DNA of 60,630 nucleotides, taken from assembly GCA_027729925.1 (NCBI GenBank), contig JAQCEB010000004.1, forward strand, positions 1 through 60,630, read 5' to 3'. Below the pieces are notes generated by a model. That model had not been told where the DNA came from. It was given only the letters and a program-made list of their open reading frames with translations, and ran no database searches. The translations under genes were made by a program, and so were the position numbers. Shown here one piece after another: positions 43,845-53,275 of the stretch. Each line of letters starts with the position of its first letter. The first letter of the stretch is position 1. The stretch comes from Actinomycetota bacterium (GTDB taxonomy: Bacteria > Actinomycetota > Acidimicrobiia > Actinomarinales > Actinomarinaceae).

Positions 43845-44851
43845 GATGTAAATATTTGAACAATAATTAGCCCTAAAGGCCCCGAAACAACTCCAATTCC
43901 AACTCTTCTATATTCATTATCTAAAATTGTATTTCTGTGTGATTCGGAATTCATTAGACTTTCATGGCCAGATCTTACAGAAGAAGCAATTGCTAAGTTT
44001 TCGCCAACCGTTTTAAAAGGAAATCCTATTGATGCAACTCTATCACTAGCATTCTCACCATTTAAAGGGTTTTGATGGCAAAAGAAACCATTTGTATACA
44101 TCTCAAAAGCATATTTTAAAGCAACTTCAGATAAATTTTGATTTAACTCTAATGCATCAACGTCTTGGTTTTCCCTTTCAAAAGCAATTAAATTGTAATA
44201 TTCAATTTCAATATTTTTTTCTTCCTTTAAATTAGATAGTTTATAAATTGGCAACTCAAGGCAACCCTCATCATCAACAACAACTGTGGATTTTCCTGTT
44301 AATTCATTTATTCTTGAAACTACTTTTAGTAAATCTGTTCCTATTACAACTTCTAAGGTTTGCTGTGGAGCTCCTTCAGGGTTTGTATAAAATGAAACCA
44401 ATTTTGAGTCATTTAACGAATTTTTAACAAAGTTAGGTAAAGGCAAAGCGCTACTTGAGGTAAAAATTAAAGTTAAAACTAGATTACTTACAAGTATTGA
44501 AACTAAAGATCCTAGTAGCTTACTTCCTAAGTCATTTTTTTTAATTCTATTTATTAATATGTTGTTTAAATAAGATGAGATAGTTAATGTTGATGCAAAC
44601 ACAATTACACCACCGAAGATTTCTGATATTTGTAGATTAGAATTTAACCAACTGCTTATGTAATTACCAAAAACTTCTGAGTATCTAAAACTTAATGCAA
44701 CAGCTAAAAGAAGGGAAAAAAGATAATATAATTGAACAATTGCTCCCTTTTTCCATCCTTTAAATATAAAATATAAAATAAAAATATATAAAGTTATATC
44801 CAGATATTGTTGTTCTGAAAGAAATACTAAAATATTTTCTAAATTTTCCAT
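43841..44851 (-). CDS. CvpA-like membrane protein fused to a CAP (SCP/PR-1) domain
   Basis: 336 residues. The N-terminal half has four helices with YIFILYFIFKGWKKGAIVQLYYLFSLLLAVALS, the arrangement of CvpA/colicin V production proteins; I quote it only up to the WKKGA motif as diagnostic (about residues 21-54). The C-terminal part (about 215-336) is a CAP domain: FFCHQNPLNGENASDRVAS, VGENLAIAS with its catalytic-like glutamate, and SESHRNTILDNEYRRVGIG with the histidine. This places a CAP domain outside the membrane. In bacteria such fusions are seen near cell-wall functions. No protease domain lies between the halves. Confidence 0.8.
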   Translation of the reverse strand: MENLENILVFLSEQQYLDITLYIFILYFIFKGWKKGAIVQLYYLFSLLLAVALSFRYSEVFGNYISSWLNSNLQISEIFGGVIVFASTLTISSYLNNILINRIKKNDLGSKLLGSLVSILVSNLVLTLIFTSSSALPLPNFVKNSLNDSKLVSFYTNPEGAPQQTLEVVIGTDLLKVVSRINELTGKSTVVVDDEGCLELPIYKLSNLKEEKNIEIEYYNLIAFERENQDVDALELNQNLSEVALKYAFEMYTNGFFCHQNPLNGENASDRVASIGFPFKTVGENLAIASSVRSGHESLMNSESHRNTILDNEYRRVGIGVVSGPLGLIIVQIFTS

Positions 44852-44926
44852 AATTATTAATTTAATTTATAAAAATAATTCATTCTGCTATTGAAGAGTA
44901 CTAAAAATACGCTATTGTTGAATAAT

Positions 44927-44951
44927 AATTCCTACTAATTTAGTAGGAATT
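44927..44951. promoter_or_regulatory. Perfect 12-base inverted repeat in the leader of the livK-like gene
   Basis: AATTCCTACTAA, one T, then TTAGTAGGAATT: a perfect palindrome that ends 32 bases before the livK start and is followed by TTT. It could be an operator, a stabilising 5' hairpin or an attenuator. Its T run is too short to be a confident terminator, and no gene upstream on the same strand would need one. Confidence 0.55.
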
Positions 44952-44982
44952 TTTAATTTCAGTAACTGAAAGGAAATTATAT

Positions 44983-46269
44983 ATGAAGAATCGCAAAGCT
45001 TTAGCTTTGATTGCGATTTTAGCTTTAGTAGCTGCAGCCTGTGGAAGCGCTGATGAAGTTGTAGAAGAAGAGGTTGTTGTAACAACTGAAGCTCCTGCAA
45101 CAACGGAAGCACCTGCTGAAACAACTGCACCTTCAAGCGATCCTCTAGTTTTGGCATCTTTAATGCCTTTATCAGGAGATCTTGCTTCACTAGGACCTGG
45201 TATTGCACTAGGTGCTGCAATTGCTGTAGAGCAAATCAATGCTGCTGGCGGGATTAATGGTCAACCAGTCGTACTTATTGAAGGCGATAGTGGTTGTGAT
45301 GGAGCTGTTGCTCTTACGAGTTTAAATGATGCAATTGCACAAGGTGCGCAAGGTGTTATGGGTGCTGCATGTAGTGGTACTTCTTTGGCTATCTTGGATA
45401 CAGCAATTGCTGCTCAAGTTGTAATGGTTTCTCCATCAAATACAAGCCCTCAGTTCACAACAACTGATACAAAGGGTTTTTATGCAAGAACCGCTCCATC
45501 AGACTTACTACAAGGTGATGTATTAGCATCATTGTTAGTTGATGACGGAGTTCAAACAGTCTCTATTATTTCTAGAGCAGACTCATATGGTAGAGGTTTA
45601 GCTGAAGCTACTGCTGCTGCGTTTGAAGCAGCTGGTGGTACTGTTAAAACTATTGTTTACCATGCAACAGATGCATCAGAATTTACATCTGAAGTAACTG
45701 CTGTAGGTAAAGGTGCACCAGATGCAATTGTTGGAATACTTTTTCCAGAAACTGGTTGCGGTGTGCTACAACCTGCTTTTGAACAAGGATTACTTGATAT
45801 TCCTTGGTACATGACTGATGGTGTTAAAGATGCTGGACTTGCATCATTATGTGGTCTTGGGACTGCTCTTGATGGATTTAAAGGTACCGCACCAGGATCT
45901 GCTGCAGGTGAAGCATTAGAAGCTTTTAAGGTTGCTTATGCTGCTGCAAGTGCAGATGGTTCAGATAACTTTATATTTGCACCACAAGCATACGATGCTG
46001 TTATGTTAATGGCAATATCAGCTGCTGCTAATGGAGTAACTGGGCCAGAAATTGCTGCTGGATTAGCTGCTGCTTCATCAGGTGGTACAAAATGTATCGG
46101 TGTTGAATGTATAGCGCTAGCTGCTGCTGGTGAAGATGTTGACTATGTTGGTGCATCAGGCGAAATCGAATTAGATGAGAATGGTGACCCAACTGCTTCT
46201 ACATATGATATTTGGACAACTGAGGGTGATAATAACCCTGTCTTAAGATCTGTAGACTTTGGTTCTTAA
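44983..46269 (+). CDS. livK: Branched-chain amino acid-type ABC transporter, substrate-binding lipoprotein
   Basis: 428 residues. Start ATG with AAGGA 8 bases upstream. The lipoprotein signal ends at C20 (LVAAAC), followed by an acidic and then threonine/alanine/proline linker (about 23-50). The mature part is a periplasmic-binding-protein type I fold: LASLMPLSGDLASLGPGIAL and INAAGGINGQPVVLIEGDSG are diagnostic. The gene is richer in GC and alanine codons than its neighbours, as expected for a highly expressed gene. It converges on livF, and a bidirectional terminator separates them. The ligand may be amino acids, amides or urea. Confidence 0.9.
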   Translation: MKNRKALALIAILALVAAACGSADEVVEEEVVVTTEAPATTEAPAETTAPSSDPLVLASLMPLSGDLASLGPGIALGAAIAVEQINAAGGINGQPVVLIEGDSGCDGAVALTSLNDAIAQGAQGVMGAACSGTSLAILDTAIAAQVVMVSPSNTSPQFTTTDTKGFYARTAPSDLLQGDVLASLLVDDGVQTVSIISRADSYGRGLAEATAAAFEAAGGTVKTIVYHATDASEFTSEVTAVGKGAPDAIVGILFPETGCGVLQPAFEQGLLDIPWYMTDGVKDAGLASLCGLGTALDGFKGTAPGSAAGEALEAFKVAYAAASADGSDNFIFAPQAYDAVMLMAISAAANGVTGPEIAAGLAAASSGGTKCIGVECIALAAAGEDVDYVGASGEIELDENGDPTASTYDIWTTEGDNNPVLRSVDFGS

Positions 46270-46288
46270 CAAGAGCTAATTTAAAGTT

Positions 46289-46322
46289 AAAAAAAAGGGC
46301 CTGCTCAGCAGGCCTTTTTTTT
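46289..46322. terminator. Bidirectional rho-independent terminator between livK and livF
   Basis: Eight A, stem GGCCTGCT, loop C, stem AGCAGGCC, eight T. The stem is GC-rich in an AT-rich region, and with A and T runs on the two sides it can end both transcripts. The T run overlaps the livF stop codon. Confidence 0.93.
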
Positions 46323-47040
46323 ATAACTTACCTAAATACAAATCTATAACTTTTGGATCAGACAATAATTCTTCACCTTTTCCATGATAAGCATTTCTTC
46401 CCTGGTCAAGGACATATCCCCTATTTGAAAATTTAAGAGCTCTTTTTGCATTTTGTTCAACTAATAGAATCGCAACTCCTGCTAAATTTATATTTTTTAT
46501 AGTTTCAAATACATCATTTATAGCAACTGGTGACAATCCAGCTGAAGGTTCATCTAATAATAAAATTTTAGGAGAAGTTACAAGAGCTCTTGAGAGAGCT
46601 AATATTTGCCTTTGGCCTCCTGATAGGTTCCCGGCTTTGTCTTTTCTTCTTTCTTTCAACATCGGGAATTGGCTAAAAATTTCTGTAATTTTATTTTTTT
46701 TATTGTTAATTGACCATGAACCAATTTCTAAATTTTCCTCAATTGTTAAAGAAGGAAAAACATTTGCTACTTGTGGAACATACCCTACTCCTTCAATTGC
46801 AATTTTATGAGTTGGAATATTGGTCTTCTCAATCCCATTTAAGAAAAACCTTCCACCACTAATTTTAATTAATCCCATTACTGCTTTTAGTAAAGTTGAT
46901 TTGCCAGCTCCATTTGGTCCAATTATCGAGACTATTTCTGCTTCATTCACAACTAAATCAACACCTTGCAAAATATTTAATCCTTTAACGTATCCTGCTG
47001 CTAATCCGTTGCATTCAAGTATCGGACTATTCATTTTCAC
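46321..47040 (-). CDS. livF: LivF-type ABC transporter ATPase
   Basis: 239 residues. Walker A GPNGAGKST (41-49), signature LSGGQRQ (139-145) and Walker B ILLLDEP (159-165). It has the short length and the GYVPQVANVFPSLTIEENL segment typical of LivF. It overlaps livG by 14 bases, or by 8 if the ATG at 47034 is used. Last gene of the transporter run. Confidence 0.92.
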   Translation of the reverse strand: MKMNSPILECNGLAAGYVKGLNILQGVDLVVNEAEIVSIIGPNGAGKSTLLKAVMGLIKISGGRFFLNGIEKTNIPTHKIAIEGVGYVPQVANVFPSLTIEENLEIGSWSINNKKNKITEIFSQFPMLKERRKDKAGNLSGGQRQILALSRALVTSPKILLLDEPSAGLSPVAINDVFETIKNINLAGVAILLVEQNAKRALKFSNRGYVLDQGRNAYHGKGEELLSDPKVIDLYLGKL

Positions 47041-47797
47041 TACCTAAATATGCTTCAATGACTTTTTTGTTACTTCTAATTTCTGAGGGGTTACCTTCAG
47101 CTATTAGTGAGCCCTCTGCAAGAACTACGATTCGATCTGATATCTTCATTACTGCTTCGATGTTGTGTTCAACCATTATTATCGTTATACCTTGTTGAGA
47201 AAGCTTGAGAATTAAGCTAAGAATTTCTTCAGCTAATTTTGGATTAACCCCAGCTAAAGGTTCATCAAGCAATAAAACATCAGGATTATTAATAATTGAT
47301 CTAGCCAACTCCAATAATTTTTTTTGACCTCCAGACAATTCTCTTGCGTATGAGTTTGCCATATGTTTAATATTCAGTTCTTCCATTACTTTATAAGCTC
47401 TATTTTGTAATTCTTTTTCATAATTTCTTTGAGTTGGAGGATTTAGAAATGACTTTAAAAAAGAATCATTTTTTACAGAAGAACCTGAAAATAATAGATT
47501 TTCTAAAACAGTCATTCTGTCAAAGACTTTTGTTAATTGAAAAGTCCTCACCATACCAAAACGAGCAATTTTATGTGGTTGAATGTTTGTTATTTCCTTA
47601 CCATTAAAGAATATTTCTCCTGAATCAGAATTTTGAAAACCAGATATTAAATCAAAAAACGTAGTCTTTCCTGCTCCATTTGGACCAATAATTGAGGTAA
47701 GTTGATTTTTTTGAAAAGTTAGCAGATCAATACTTACAGCTTTCAGCCCACCGAATGATTTAGATAAGTTTTTTACTTCAAGCAAATTATTTGACAT
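47027..47797 (-). CDS. livG: LivG-type ABC transporter ATPase
   Basis: 256 residues. Walker A GPNGAGKTT (38-46), then MVRTFQLTKVFDRMTVLENL, signature LSGGQKK and Walker B VLLLDEPLAGVNP, which together identify the LivG type. It overlaps livM by 11 bases. Confidence 0.92.
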   Translation of the reverse strand: MSNNLLEVKNLSKSFGGLKAVSIDLLTFQKNQLTSIIGPNGAGKTTFFDLISGFQNSDSGEIFFNGKEITNIQPHKIARFGMVRTFQLTKVFDRMTVLENLLFSGSSVKNDSFLKSFLNPPTQRNYEKELQNRAYKVMEELNIKHMANSYARELSGGQKKLLELARSIINNPDVLLLDEPLAGVNPKLAEEILSLILKLSQQGITIIMVEHNIEAVMKISDRIVVLAEGSLIAEGNPSEIRSNKKVIEAYLGSENE

Positions 47798-48842
47798 TTA
47801 ATAATAACTCTTCCTTTTTACCCAGAAGACCACTTGGTCTAAAAATCATCAAGAACATTATCAAAAGCCCTACAAGTACGAATCTGACTCCAGCTATTTG
47901 TTGTCCATTTGCATTTTCAAATAAAAGAACTGCGAATCTGTCAGTTTCTGAAATAATTACCCAAAATATTATAGATCCAAAAACAGGACCCATTAAGCTT
48001 CCTACACCACCTAAAATCATTATTGCCCAAACATAGAAAGTCAGCAAAGGAACAAAAGTTGTGGTTTGTAGTGAACCATAGTTAAATGCTAAGAGTACTC
48101 CTGACAAACCAGCTATTCCTGCACCAAGCATAAAACTCTGTAGCTTTAACCAAACTGCATTTTTTCCCATGGCTCTAACGGCATCTTCATCTTCTCTCAC
48201 TGCTCGTAGTGCTCTACCCCATGGTGAATTATTAAGTCTTTTTAGCAACAATAAAACAACAAATATTAAAATCCAAGCTAAAGTTCCCACCCATGCTTGA
48301 GCAGGTGAAAATTCAAAGTTAGTTAATAAATTGTCAATAAAATCAGGTCTATAATTCTGCAGAGAATCAGAAAATGAAATAATTCCATAAACTCCACCTG
48401 TAATTGACTCCAAATCTCTAACTAGTAATCTAAATATTTCCGCTGCAGCAATTGTAACAATTGCAAGATAATCTCCTCTTAATCTTATAGCTGGTAAACC
48501 AAGCAATAGTCCAAATAGTGCAGCAGCAATAACTCCAACTATTAAAGCAATTATTAATGGAAGTCCATTAGTAGAGAACTCCCCTTCCCTTCCAGCAGCA
48601 TGAGGAATTAATAGTATTGTTACATAAGCACCAACTCCCATAAATGAAGCATGGCCAAAATTTAATAAACCTGTCCATCCAAAGTGTACGTTTAGACCAA
48701 TAGCACTCAATCCATAAATACCTGCAAATGTTAATAGATTTAATAAAATTCTTTCAGAACCTTCAGTGTTTAATGCAAATACTAGATAAATCGAAAATAC
48801 AGTAAGTACCAAAGTAGTTATAAATTTATAATTTATATTCAA
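47787..48842 (-). CDS. livM: LivM-type ABC transporter permease
   Basis: 351 residues, about ten helices. The conserved ALSAIGLNVHFGWTGLLNFGHASFM-type region (about 45-69) and the EAA-like loop SPWGRALRAVREDEDAVRAMG (about 206-226) are clear. It overlaps livH by 4 bases. Confidence 0.92.
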   Translation of the reverse strand: MNINYKFITTLVLTVFSIYLVFALNTEGSERILLNLLTFAGIYGLSAIGLNVHFGWTGLLNFGHASFMGVGAYVTILLIPHAAGREGEFSTNGLPLIIALIVGVIAAALFGLLLGLPAIRLRGDYLAIVTIAAAEIFRLLVRDLESITGGVYGIISFSDSLQNYRPDFIDNLLTNFEFSPAQAWVGTLAWILIFVVLLLLKRLNNSPWGRALRAVREDEDAVRAMGKNAVWLKLQSFMLGAGIAGLSGVLLAFNYGSLQTTTFVPLLTFYVWAIMILGGVGSLMGPVFGSIIFWVIISETDRFAVLLFENANGQQIAGVRFVLVGLLIMFLMIFRPSGLLGKKEELLLNVK

Positions 48843-49756
48843 GAAATTCTCTCTTTCTTACCAAAAATTCCTTGGGGTCTAAACAATAAAATTAATATCA
48901 TTATTGCAAGAGCTACAGCATTCTTTGCTTCAACATGGCCTTCCATAAAAGGAAGACCAACTGATATTTGCACTAAAACACCAATAAGAAAACCGCCGAC
49001 CATTGCACCGAAAGAAGTTCCGATTCCTCCTAATACCGTTCCAGCGAAAATTAAAAGTAAAATTAAAAAACCCATATTCCACCTAACATCATTAATAATT
49101 GCTTGGAATATGCCAGCTAACCCAGCAAGCATACTAGAGAAGACCCACGTAATAAAAATAATATAGTCTGAGTTAACACCAGAAATATTTGCTAACTCTT
49201 CAGAATCCCTTACAGCTCTCATTGCTTTTCCTAATTTAGTGTAAGAAAGTATCAAGCCAACTGTAATCATTACAACTACTGCCACTATTAACACTTTGAA
49301 ATTACGAGGTGTCATATCAAAAAATAAGTAAGTTTCTCTTCTTTGAAGTTCTAGTGGAAAATTTTGTACTTTACCTGTTGCAAACAATAAATATATGTGT
49401 CTAACAAAAATTGAAAGGCCGATCGTCACTACTAAAACGGCTATATTTCCTACACTATTTCTTCTTAATGGTCTAAAAAGCATTAACTCTAATAAACCTC
49501 CAAATATGCCACATAGTATGACAGCAAAAACTGCCGAAATTACAAAATTCATACCCAGTGGAGAAAACCTATCTAGAAATAAAACTCTTGAATCTACAGA
49601 TCCAGAAAAAAATAGTGTCAAAATTGCACCTAAAGCAATAATTTCACCATGGGCGAAATTTACAATCCTCGTTACACCATATAACAGCGATAGAGCAACT
49701 GCGGCAACAGAAATTATAACACCTAATAGTAAACCATTACCTAGCTGATCAATCAT
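48839..49756 (-). CDS. livH: LivH-type ABC transporter permease
   Basis: 305 residues, about eight helices. GVTRIVNFAHGEIIALGAIL (about 27-46) and TKLGKAMRAVRDSEELANISG (about 172-192) are LivH hallmarks. It overlaps the upstream membrane protein by 4 bases, which ties that unknown gene to this operon. Confidence 0.92.
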   Translation of the reverse strand: MIDQLGNGLLLGVIISVAAVALSLLYGVTRIVNFAHGEIIALGAILTLFFSGSVDSRVLFLDRFSPLGMNFVISAVFAVILCGIFGGLLELMLFRPLRRNSVGNIAVLVVTIGLSIFVRHIYLLFATGKVQNFPLELQRRETYLFFDMTPRNFKVLIVAVVVMITVGLILSYTKLGKAMRAVRDSEELANISGVNSDYIIFITWVFSSMLAGLAGIFQAIINDVRWNMGFLILLLIFAGTVLGGIGTSFGAMVGGFLIGVLVQISVGLPFMEGHVEAKNAVALAIMILILLFRPQGIFGKKERIS

Positions 49757-50613
49757 TCGTTTCCTTTTTTTAAATTTATAAACTCTACTTGAGAACCATC
49801 TTCTACAATTATTTTAGTTTTATAAACCTCATCAGTTTGATTTAAAAAACCTATTGTAGCATTTATCCAATCTGAAGGCACTAGAGCATTGCCAATGATT
49901 ACTACTGGTAAATTTTCTGATACATAAACTTTATAACTCCCAGATAAAGTTACTTCATCAACAACTAAACTTTCACCAAAAATTATTTCTCCCGTACCAG
50001 TGATTTTAGAATTTGATAAATTTACATTGTTTAAATCAAATTTAGACTCGAATGAAAGCACTTCTAACTTCCAATTGTTTTGATTGCCTAAGTTTATATT
50101 CCAACCTGAAACTTGAAGTAAACGTGATGTTTCAATTTCTTGAATTAGTATAGCTCTTGGGTTACCAACTAAAGTTTCTATAACCTGAGGGTAACCAATT
50201 TTTCCTGGACGATTAATAATATCAACTGAATATCCTGTGTTGTTATAGAAACTTAAAAATACACTTCCATCGGTATCGATATTAACTAAATATTCAGAAT
50301 CCAAATTTAATTCATTAACTTCAATTTGAGAATCTATTGAATAAGTAGTTAAAAAATCTAATTTTAAAAAAAAAGCTATAGGGAAAAATATTAATACAAC
50401 AACTAAATAGCTGTATAAATAACTAACAGTTTTTTCAAATCTATTTTTTTTGGAAAAATAGAATGCTCCAAATAAAGGTAAAAGTGTCAAAGGAAAGTAA
50501 TCAAGGTAGTCATAAATAATTGATGGACGTAATAAACCTATAAAATATAAAAATATTTGAATTGAAATTAAAAAGAAAATAATTACTTTGATTGAATTTT
50601 CATACCTAATCAC
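49753..50613 (-). CDS. Unknown membrane protein coupled to livH
   Basis: 286 residues. Three helices in the first 110 residues are followed by an extracytoplasmic domain of about 170 residues that is rich in beta-strand patterns and N/S/T. The repeated motif of alternating strands (LNNVNLSNSKITGTGEIIF, VDEVTLSGSYKVYV) suggests a beta-helix or toast-rack-like fold, which is a guess. It precedes livH with a 4-base overlap and lies just downstream of the tRNA. I do not recognise the family. Confidence 0.65.
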   Translation of the reverse strand: MIRYENSIKVIIFFLISIQIFLYFIGLLRPSIIYDYLDYFPLTLLPLFGAFYFSKKNRFEKTVSYLYSYLVVVLIFFPIAFFLKLDFLTTYSIDSQIEVNELNLDSEYLVNIDTDGSVFLSFYNNTGYSVDIINRPGKIGYPQVIETLVGNPRAILIQEIETSRLLQVSGWNINLGNQNNWKLEVLSFESKFDLNNVNLSNSKITGTGEIIFGESLVVDEVTLSGSYKVYVSENLPVVIIGNALVPSDWINATIGFLNQTDEVYKTKIIVEDGSQVEFINLKKGNE

Positions 50614-50617
50614 TGAG

Positions 50618-50690
50618 AGCCGGAGAGGGGAGTCGAACCCCTGACCTGCCGATTACAAGTCGGCTGCTCTGGCCACTGAGCTACTCCGGC
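50618..50690 (-). tRNA. tRNA-Thr, anticodon TGT
   Basis: The minus strand begins GCCGGAG, pairing with CTCCGGC at the 3' end. The D arm is AGCTCAGTGGCCAGAGC-like, the anticodon stem-loop is CCGACTTGTAATCGG with anticodon TGT, and the T arm is AGGGGTTCGACTCCCCT. The 3' CCA is not encoded. 73 bases. Confidence 0.95.
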
Positions 50691-50723
50691 GAACATTAAA
50701 ATATTAGCAAAGAGATGCCTGAA

Positions 50724-51458
50724 TTAAGAATCTTTTTTAAAAAATTGGTACATTGCAATTGCTGCAGACACCGAAGCGTTTAGCGATTCTATATTTTTAT
50801 TCATTTCAATAGAATGTATGAAATCTAATTTATTCTTTACTTCTGTGCTTAACCCCTTCTCTTCGGAACCAAGAAATAAGGATACTTTTTGAGTATTGAT
50901 ATTATTTAAACTTTCCGAAGAATTTGATTGCATATCTAAACCAATAGTCCAAAAATCTAACTTCTTTAATTGTTTAATTAATGTAAATATTGAATTATAA
51001 AAAACTATATCAATATATTCAATTCCCCCTGAAGACATAGAAAAAGTTTTCTCATTTATTTGAACAGATCGTTTTTTTGGGATACAAATTATTTTAAAAT
51101 CAAAAGCTGCCGCACTCCTTATTATTGCTCCAACGTTATTAGTGTCTTGCAAATGATCTAAAACCAAAACTTTACTACTTCTTAAATTTTCTATTTCAGA
51201 TTCTTTAAAAGTTTTTTTTTCTTTACAAATTGCTACAACTGAATGTCTAGGATGAAATTTCCATTCATGCTTATTTACAATAAATTTAATTTCTATCTTG
51301 TTTTTTTCAGCTTTTGAAATAAGTTCTTTTAATTTTTTTGAATTTGAAGATTGATAATTTAAAACAACTAAGCTTTTAACTCTATTTGTTTCAAATGCAG
51401 CAGTAACTGCATTTACTCCTTCAACTAGAGCGCCAATACCACTCAATAGTTTCTCCAT
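50724..51458 (-). CDS. TrmH/RlmB-type SPOUT RNA 2'-O-methyltransferase
   Basis: 244 residues. An N-terminal substrate-binding domain is followed by the knotted SPOUT domain with DHLQDTNNVGAIIRSAAAF, FLGSEEKGLS and IESLNASVSAAIAMYQF, the three SAM-binding motifs. It modifies 23S rRNA or tRNA ribose. The position after cysS is the standard actinobacterial location of rlmB, so RlmB is likely. It overlaps cysS by 38 bases. Confidence 0.88.
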   Translation of the reverse strand: MEKLLSGIGALVEGVNAVTAAFETNRVKSLVVLNYQSSNSKKLKELISKAEKNKIEIKFIVNKHEWKFHPRHSVVAICKEKKTFKESEIENLRSSKVLVLDHLQDTNNVGAIIRSAAAFDFKIICIPKKRSVQINEKTFSMSSGGIEYIDIVFYNSIFTLIKQLKKLDFWTIGLDMQSNSSESLNNINTQKVSLFLGSEEKGLSTEVKNKLDFIHSIEMNKNIESLNASVSAAIAMYQFFKKDS

Positions 51459-52818
51459 CTAAGATATTTATACCTAGGTTATAAATATCTTCCCTCATAG
51501 TGTCTGCAGCTTTAAAGTTTTTATCTTTTCTGTATGTTTCTCTTAAATGAATAAATTTCTCCATAGCAAGATTTAGGTTTTCAAAATCTATTTGGTATTT
51601 TTTAAAAAATTCAATTAATTTATCTTGATCAATTTTTAAAGTAAAATTTAATTCAAAGCCTAATAATTTAAAAATAAATTTTATAGTTTGTTTAATATTT
51701 TTCTGATCATTTTTACTTTTTTCTCCTAATTTATTGATAGTTGTAAAAATTTCACCAAGTAATTTTGGGGTGTTTAAATCATCATTCATACAATCATAAA
51801 ATATTCTCATAGTATCTTCATTTGAATTTACAGGATCTACCTCTTGCAATAATTCTTGTAATCGTATTAGAGTAGTTTTCGCTTCAATTAATAAATCTTC
51901 GGAAAATTCTTGAGGTTTTCTGTAATGTGAGCGCAAATAAAAAAATCTAATTAGTTCTCCGCCATAATCATCGATATATTGATTTAGTAATTTAATATTT
52001 CCTTCTGATTTAGACATTTTTTGACCAGATAAATTAACCATTCCGTTATGCATCCAATATTTTACAAAAACTTCATCTTCATATGCTGATGAAGATTGGG
52101 CTAACTCATTTTCATGATGTGGAAAGATTAAATCATTACCACCACAATGAAAGTCTATTCCACTGGCGAATATATCTCTAATCATAGCTGAACATTCGAT
52201 ATGCCAACCCGGCCTACCTTTTCCCCAAGGAGTATTCCAAAATGGTTCTCCATCTTTAGCAAACTTCCATAATGCAAAATCTTCTGGCTTTTTTTTATCT
52301 TCCTTAACATCAATACGAGTACCTGACAATACTTCATCAGTTTTTCTTCCAGAAAGAGCAAAATAATCTGAATACTTTGCAACTTCAAAATAAACTCCAG
52401 AATTTGAAATATATGCATAACCTTTTTCAATCAACAATTCTATAAAACTTATAATTTGTTCTATTGATTCGGTTGCTCTTGGTTCAAATTCAGGATTTAA
52501 GCAATTAAGTTCACTATAAGCTTTATGGAAGTCAAAAATTACTTTTTCTGAAAGCTCTTTGGGAGAAATACCTTCGGCTTTAGATTTTTCAATTATTTTA
52601 TCGTCAATATCTGTTATATTTCTTACAAAAATTACTTTGTATTTTAAGTGCTTCAAGTATCTGACAAAGAAATCAAATACTACAGCTGAACGACCATGAC
52701 CTATATGAGGTGAAGATTGTACCGTTGGTCCACATAAATAAATTTTTATTTCATCTTTTTCGAAACTAGTTTCTTGAATTCGATTAATTAAAGAATTATA
52801 AACTTTAAGCATTTTCAA
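51421..52818 (-). CDS. cysS: Cysteinyl-tRNA synthetase
   Basis: 465 residues. Zinc ligand C29 is in YLCGPTVQ, the HIGH motif is at 38-41, C209 and H234 are the other zinc ligands (WHIECSAM, FPHHENE), and KMSKS is at 267-271. The C-terminal anticodon-binding region is present. The ATG with MKMLK overlaps ispF by 14 bases. It may instead be the mycothiol ligase MshC by family, but the KMSKS/anticodon domain and neighbours favour CysS. Confidence 0.94.
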   Translation of the reverse strand: MKMLKVYNSLINRIQETSFEKDEIKIYLCGPTVQSSPHIGHGRSAVVFDFFVRYLKHLKYKVIFVRNITDIDDKIIEKSKAEGISPKELSEKVIFDFHKAYSELNCLNPEFEPRATESIEQIISFIELLIEKGYAYISNSGVYFEVAKYSDYFALSGRKTDEVLSGTRIDVKEDKKKPEDFALWKFAKDGEPFWNTPWGKGRPGWHIECSAMIRDIFASGIDFHCGGNDLIFPHHENELAQSSSAYEDEVFVKYWMHNGMVNLSGQKMSKSEGNIKLLNQYIDDYGGELIRFFYLRSHYRKPQEFSEDLLIEAKTTLIRLQELLQEVDPVNSNEDTMRIFYDCMNDDLNTPKLLGEIFTTINKLGEKSKNDQKNIKQTIKFIFKLLGFELNFTLKIDQDKLIEFFKKYQIDFENLNLAMEKFIHLRETYRKDKNFKAADTMREDIYNLGINILDGETIEWYWRSS

Positions 52819-53275
52819 CCAAAATAGTTGTAAATGAAGCAGAAGCTACCGATGTTCCTATCAAACCCATTCCATCAAATGATTTTCCCTTTAGATTAAT
52901 TTTTGAATCATCAATATTTAATAGCCCAGCAATATTTTTTTCAATAAGTTCACGTTTAGATGAAATATTAATACTTTCAGAGAGTACTGTTATGTCAATA
53001 TTTCTAATTGAATATTTTTCATATTCAATTATTTCAAGAACTTTTTTAAGCATTTCACTGCTTTTAATATTTTTAGGGGTAGAAATGTCAGATGGGAAAT
53101 AGTATCCTAAATCTTTTTTTCCTAAAGCACCAAGTAAGGCATCTAGTAAGGAATGAAGAATAATATCCCCATCAGAGTGCGCTATAAAACCATCTCCAGC
53201 AAAACTGAGCCCTCCAAGAAAAAGTTTTCGTTCAGGGTGATGTTTATGAATATCAAAACCGTTTCCAACGAACAT
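52805..53275 (-). CDS. ispF: 2-C-methyl-D-erythritol 2,4-cyclodiphosphate synthase
   Basis: 156 residues, normal length. It forms MEcPP in the non-mevalonate isoprenoid pathway. Metal ligands D8, H10 and H41 are in GFDIHKH and AHSDGDIILHSLLDALLG. Substrate loop GYYFPSD is present. In most actinobacteria ispD lies between carD and ispF; here only 28 bases separate them, so ispD must be elsewhere. Confidence 0.95.
   Translation of the reverse strand: MFVGNGFDIHKHHPERKLFLGGLSFAGDGFIAHSDGDIILHSLLDALLGALGKKDLGYYFPSDISTPKNIKSSEMLKKVLEIIEYEKYSIRNIDITVLSESINISSKRELIEKNIAGLLNIDDSKINLKGKSFDGMGLIGTSVASASFTTILVENA

Noticed and set aside
44912..45239. Long frames antisense to the livK start
   Set aside because: They mirror the alanine/threonine-rich linker codons of livK and have no family likeness or ribosome-binding sites.
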